64,000 nucleotides of DNA from Azospirillum brasilense (GTDB lineage Bacteria > Pseudomonadota > Alphaproteobacteria > Azospirillales > Azospirillaceae): the NCBI RefSeq assembly GCF_005222205.1, contig NZ_CP032345.1, forward strand, positions 313,001 through 377,000, written 5' to 3'. This document shows positions 60,967 through 64,000 of the stretch, piece by piece (the stretch's first letter is position 1; each line of letters begins with the position of its first letter). Below the pieces are notes generated by a model. That model did not search any database. It was not told the origin of the DNA and was given only the letters and a program-made list of their open reading frames with translations. A program made the translations under genes and the position numbers.

Positions 60967-62841
60967 ATGGCCGAAGACACCGCCCGCCGGTTGCAGGCCC
61001 GCCCCATTCCGGTGCCGAAGGCCGCCCCGCCCGCCTCCACCCAGACGACCCTGCTGGTCATCGCGCTGGTGGTGGCGACCCTGTATCTGGGAAGCGACAT
61101 CCTGGTCCCCATCGCGCTGGCGGTGCTGCTGACCTTCGTCCTGGCGCCCATCGTCAGCCGGCTGGAGCGGCTCCGTCTGGGCCGGGTGCCGTCGGTGCTG
61201 GCGGTGGTGGTGCTGGTCTTCGCGGGCATCGCCGGCTTCGGCATGGTGGTCGGCGGGCAGATAGCCGACCTTGCCAACAACCTGCCCAGCTACCAGCGCA
61301 ACGTCCACGCCAAGCTGGATTCGCTGCGCTCCAGCGCGTCGTCGGCGGGCAGCGGCGGGGTGGTCCAGCAGGCGACCGAAGCCTTCCGCGACCTGAAGCA
61401 GGGGCTGGAGCAGGTGACCGGGGAAAACCCGCCCGCCGCCACGGCTCCGGCCAGCGCCCTGCCCGCCCCCGGCGCCGCGCGGGAGCCGGTGCCGGTGCGG
61501 ATCGAGCAGGACGGCTCCGACGCCCTGACCATCATCAGCGACGTGCTGGGGCCGGCCATGGCCCCGGTCGCCACGGCGGGCATGGTGCTGGTCTTCACCA
61601 TCTTCATGTTGCTGCAGCGCGAGGACCTGCGCGACCGGCTGATCCGGCTGGCCGGGTCCGGCGACCTCAGCCGCACGACGGAGGCGATGAACGACGCGGG
61701 CGAACGGGTCAGCCGCTACCTGCTGATGCAGTGCGTGGTCAACGTCACCTACGGCCTGCCCATCGGGATCGGGCTGTGGCTGCTCGGCGTGCCGAACCCG
61801 CTCTTGTGGGGGATGCTGGCGACGGTGCTGCGCTTCATCCCCTTCCTGGGACCGGCGATCGCCGCGGCCTTCCCGATCCTGCTGTCCTTCGCGGTCGATG
61901 CGGGATGGACCCTGCCGCTGCTTTGCATCGCCCTGTTCGTGGCGGTCGAGCTGTTCTCCAACAACGTGGTGGAGCCCTGGCTCTACGGCTCCGCCACCGG
62001 CCTGTCGTCGCTGGCGATCATCGTGGCGGCGGTGTTCTGGACCACGCTGTGGGGGCCGGTCGGGCTGCTGCTGGCGACTCCGCTGACCGTCTGCCTCGTC
62101 GTGTTGGGCCGGCACGTTCCACAGCTTCATTTCCTGGAGGTGATGCTGGGCGACCGTCCAGTCCTGCCCGACGAGGCCAAGCTGTACCAGCGCCTGCTCG
62201 CCCGCGACCCCATCGAGGCCATGGAGATCGCCGAGGAGAAGATGAGCAAGGGCGGGCTGGTCGAGGCCGGGCACGGCCTGCTCATCCCCGCCCTGTCGCT
62301 GGCCGAACAGGACCGCCAGCGCAACCGCCTGAACCCGGAGGGACGGCAGGCGGTGGCCGAGGGCATGGTCGCCCTGCTGGACGAGATGATGGAAGCCTCG
62401 CCGCCCGCCGCGGAGGACACGCCGCTGGTGCTGTGCATCGGCGCCCGCAATGACCTGGACGAGGCGGCGGCGGCGCTGCTCGGCCATCTGCTGCGCCCGC
62501 GCGGGCTGCGCGCCGACGTGCTCCCCTGCGAGAAGGTGTCCGTCCGCTCCATCGCCGCGCTGGCGCCGACCGGGGTGTCGGCGGTGGTCCTGTCCTACCT
62601 GAACCCGTCCGCCCTGTCGCACGCCCGCCGGTTGGTGCGCCGGTTGCGCCTGCATTTCGGGCCCAACGTGCCGATCCTGCTCTGCCTGTGGAGCGCCCAC
62701 CCCGAGGCCGACGCACCAGAGCACGCCGTCGCCCAGACCTCGGCCGACCGCGTCGCCACCAGCCTGACCGGCGCCGTCACGCAGCTGGAGGAACTGAACG
62801 TGCTCGCCGCCGTCGAGGCGGAAAAGGCCCCGCAGGCGTGA
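60967..62841 (+). CDS. AI-2E family transporter with an extra C-terminal domain
   Basis: A 624-residue protein. The first about 390 residues are an AI-2E/PerM permease with seven or so helices (TTLLVIALVVATLYLGSDILVPIALAVLLTFVLAPIV; NEPLLWGMLATVLRFIPFLGPAIAAAFPILLSF-like PLLWGMLATVLRFIPFLGP). After them, about 200 cytosolic residues include an alpha/beta unit, PLVLCIGARNDLDEAAAALLGHLLRPRGLRADVLPCEKVSV and VSAVVLSYLNPSALSHARRLVRRL, shaped like a B12-binding or Rossmann domain. The ATG at 60967 starts the normal N-terminus. Substrate unknown. Confidence 0.87.
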   Translation: MAEDTARRLQARPIPVPKAAPPASTQTTLLVIALVVATLYLGSDILVPIALAVLLTFVLAPIVSRLERLRLGRVPSVLAVVVLVFAGIAGFGMVVGGQIADLANNLPSYQRNVHAKLDSLRSSASSAGSGGVVQQATEAFRDLKQGLEQVTGENPPAATAPASALPAPGAAREPVPVRIEQDGSDALTIISDVLGPAMAPVATAGMVLVFTIFMLLQREDLRDRLIRLAGSGDLSRTTEAMNDAGERVSRYLLMQCVVNVTYGLPIGIGLWLLGVPNPLLWGMLATVLRFIPFLGPAIAAAFPILLSFAVDAGWTLPLLCIALFVAVELFSNNVVEPWLYGSATGLSSLAIIVAAVFWTTLWGPVGLLLATPLTVCLVVLGRHVPQLHFLEVMLGDRPVLPDEAKLYQRLLARDPIEAMEIAEEKMSKGGLVEAGHGLLIPALSLAEQDRQRNRLNPEGRQAVAEGMVALLDEMMEASPPAAEDTPLVLCIGARNDLDEAAAALLGHLLRPRGLRADVLPCEKVSVRSIAALAPTGVSAVVLSYLNPSALSHARRLVRRLRLHFGPNVPILLCLWSAHPEADAPEHAVAQTSADRVATSLTGAVTQLEELNVLAAVEAEKAPQA

Positions 62842-62844
62842 CGG

Positions 62845-63828
62845 TCAGGAGGAGGCCATGACGGTGCAGACGCGCTTCAGCGCGTCGGCCGCGCGCTCCA
62901 CGTCCTCATCGCGCACCAGCACGTAATCGGTGTCGTAGGTGGACATGGCGAAGATCGGCACCCGCGCCTGGGCCAGCGGCACGGCGATGCGCGCCAGCAC
63001 CCCGAACAACGAAAAGTCCAGCGGCCCTTCCACCTTGAAGGCGCGCCATCCCCGCTCCGCCGTCACGCCGTCCGGCACGCGGGACTCGCGGCAGAGGATC
63101 GACAGCTCCTCCCCCGTGCGGGTGGCGCTGACCAGCGGGTCGGTCCAGTCGAGCCAGCCGGGCATCCCGTCCCCCGGCGCCAGCCGCGCCACCGCCAGAC
63201 GGTCGGGCAGGAGCGACAGGGTGAGCGGCTTGGTCTCCGGCAGCAGGGCGGCGTCCAACGTTGCGCGGTCCACCTCGAAGGGCTTGAGGATGCGCTTGGC
63301 TCTCGCCGCCAGCGACGGAATGCGGGAGCGCATGGCCCGGCCCAGCATGTCCGCCGCGACCGGGCGAAGCTCCGGATCGTCCGCCGCCAGATCGACCATG
63401 GCCTGAAGCGCGGCGCTCTGCACGATCCGGCTGGCCCGGTTCTCGAACCAGTCTTCCAGAAGCGCCACGGCGCGCCCGCGCTGCTCCTCCGTCAGGGTCA
63501 GGCGCGGCAGGACCGCCGCCAAGTGCCAGCGCACCTCCGCCTGCTCGATGGCCGCGGCGTCGGTCAGCAGCCGTTCCGCGAAGGCGTCCAGCGGACGGGC
63601 ATCGCCGCGCGACACCCGCTCCAGCGCGTCGGCGGCGCGCATCCGCACCCCGGCGTCGCCGTCGAACAGGCAGGCGACCAGTTCCGGCAGCCGGGCGGGA
63701 TCGGCGGCCACCGCCTCCGCCACCGTCGGAATGTCGCCGAAGGCCCGCCGGTCACCGCCAAGCGCCAGGGCCTTCGCCAGGCCCCCGTCCTTGGACCCGC
63801 TAACCTTGGGCCCATTATCCGTGCTCAT
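62845..63828 (-). CDS. HEAT-repeat protein with a C-terminal ACT domain
   Basis: A 327-residue protein. Residues about 20-190 are HEAT-like helical repeats (for example LVACLFDGDAGVRMRAADALERVSR and SRIVQSAALQAMVDLAADDPELRPVA). From about 203 onward an ACT domain of the COG3603/CASTOR type begins (LTLSLLPDRLAVARLAPGDGMPGWLDW, GWRAFKVEGPLDFSLFGVLARIAVPLAQARVPIFAMSTYDTDYVLVRDEDV). Such ACT domains bind small ligands such as amino acids. The HEAT part probably contacts other proteins. It may be a fusion of two formerly separate genes. Confidence 0.8.
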   Translation of the reverse strand: MSTDNGPKVSGSKDGGLAKALALGGDRRAFGDIPTVAEAVAADPARLPELVACLFDGDAGVRMRAADALERVSRGDARPLDAFAERLLTDAAAIEQAEVRWHLAAVLPRLTLTEEQRGRAVALLEDWFENRASRIVQSAALQAMVDLAADDPELRPVAADMLGRAMRSRIPSLAARAKRILKPFEVDRATLDAALLPETKPLTLSLLPDRLAVARLAPGDGMPGWLDWTDPLVSATRTGEELSILCRESRVPDGVTAERGWRAFKVEGPLDFSLFGVLARIAVPLAQARVPIFAMSTYDTDYVLVRDEDVERAADALKRVCTVMASS

Positions 63829-63832
63829 CGCC

Positions 63833-64000
63833 TCAGCGCCGCCCGAAGGGACGCGAGGGGATGTTCCGCCCGAACTTCGATCCGGCCTTCAGCGCGCTGG
63901 GCCGCGGCGGCGGAGGGGGCGGCGGAGGCGGTGGCGCCTCGCCCTTCGGCACGGCGCCGCCACCGGCCATCTGGGCGAGATCGCTCATCAGCCGGTTGAC
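63833..64000 (-). CDS. C-terminus of a proline-rich protein, cut by the window edge
   Basis: The last 55 residues of a gene that enters from the right edge. It ends SKFGRNIPSRPFGRR. Before it lies a run of about ten prolines after a short helix (VNRLMSDLAQMAGGG). The stop is 4 bases before the next gene start, so it is probably co-transcribed with the HEAT/ACT gene. The family cannot be judged from this end. Confidence 0.6.
   Translation of the reverse strand, partial: VNRLMSDLAQMAGGGAVPKGEAPPPPPPPPPPRPSALKAGSKFGRNIPSRPFGRR

Overview
The window looks like chromosomal DNA of a high-GC alphaproteobacterium. The best guess is Azospirillum or a close Rhodospirillales relative. This rests on the conserved order yceD-rpmF-plsX-fabH-ihfA-merR, the block glyA-nrdR-ribD-ribE-ribBX-ribH-nusB-thiL-hppA, a MucR/Ros regulator, an H+-pumping pyrophosphatase of the K+-independent type, and frequent GTG starts. 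Genus and family assignments come from reading the protein sequences; no database search was possible.

Region 1 (1-5455) is the integrase-proximal end of a prophage or integrative element. Short, tightly packed phage genes lead rightward to an excisionase-like HTH protein and a tyrosine integrase. The integrase frame runs antisense through a tRNA-Pro(GGG) gene, the likely attachment site. A lone minus-strand gene in this block encodes a McrA-like HNH endonuclease, a probable anti-phage cargo gene.

Region 2 (5336-21182) is conserved core genome, nearly all on the minus strand. It holds tRNA-Pro, a MerR regulator, ihfA, fabH, plsX, rpmF, yceD, a ubiquinol-cytochrome c chaperone, bamE (plus strand), hppA, a FliL-like protein, thiL, nusB, the riboflavin genes ribH-ribBX-ribE-ribD, nrdR, glyA and rpiB. 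A 114-bp cluster of four hairpins separates bamE from hppA.

Region 3 (21183-32700) is more mixed. It contains mucR, small secreted or unknown proteins, a second FliL-like protein, a DUF488 protein, an ElaA-type acetyltransferase, a two-gene DNA repair unit (metallo-beta-lactamase exonuclease plus ATP-dependent ligase) that may start from a leaderless mRNA, psuG, mtnP and a rhomboid protease.

Region 4 (32700-42710) carries tamA-tamB, the envelope translocation module. Opposite it is typA, whose leader contains a promoter followed by a terminator-like hairpin. Then come an OsmC-family protein, a CsbD stress protein with a tiny overlapping partner, and a HIT protein.

Region 5 (42710-51600) is surface and regulation. 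It has a GH17-GT2 beta-glucan synthase of the NdvB type, two Crp/Fnr regulators, a stand-alone receiver domain, a type III polyketide synthase paired with an ICMT-family methyltransferase (probable methylated phenolic lipids), and a DUF502 membrane protein.

Region 6 (51600-64000) carries recG, the cobalamin genes cobU-cobO-cobQ, a PHB-depolymerase-like esterase, small envelope proteins, a FrnE-like DsbA protein coupled to arfB, a PRC-barrel lipoprotein, an AI-2E-type permease with an extra cytosolic domain, a HEAT-repeat/ACT fusion, and the end of a proline-rich gene that leaves the window. The recG-cobQ gap holds three consecutive hairpins that no known feature explains.
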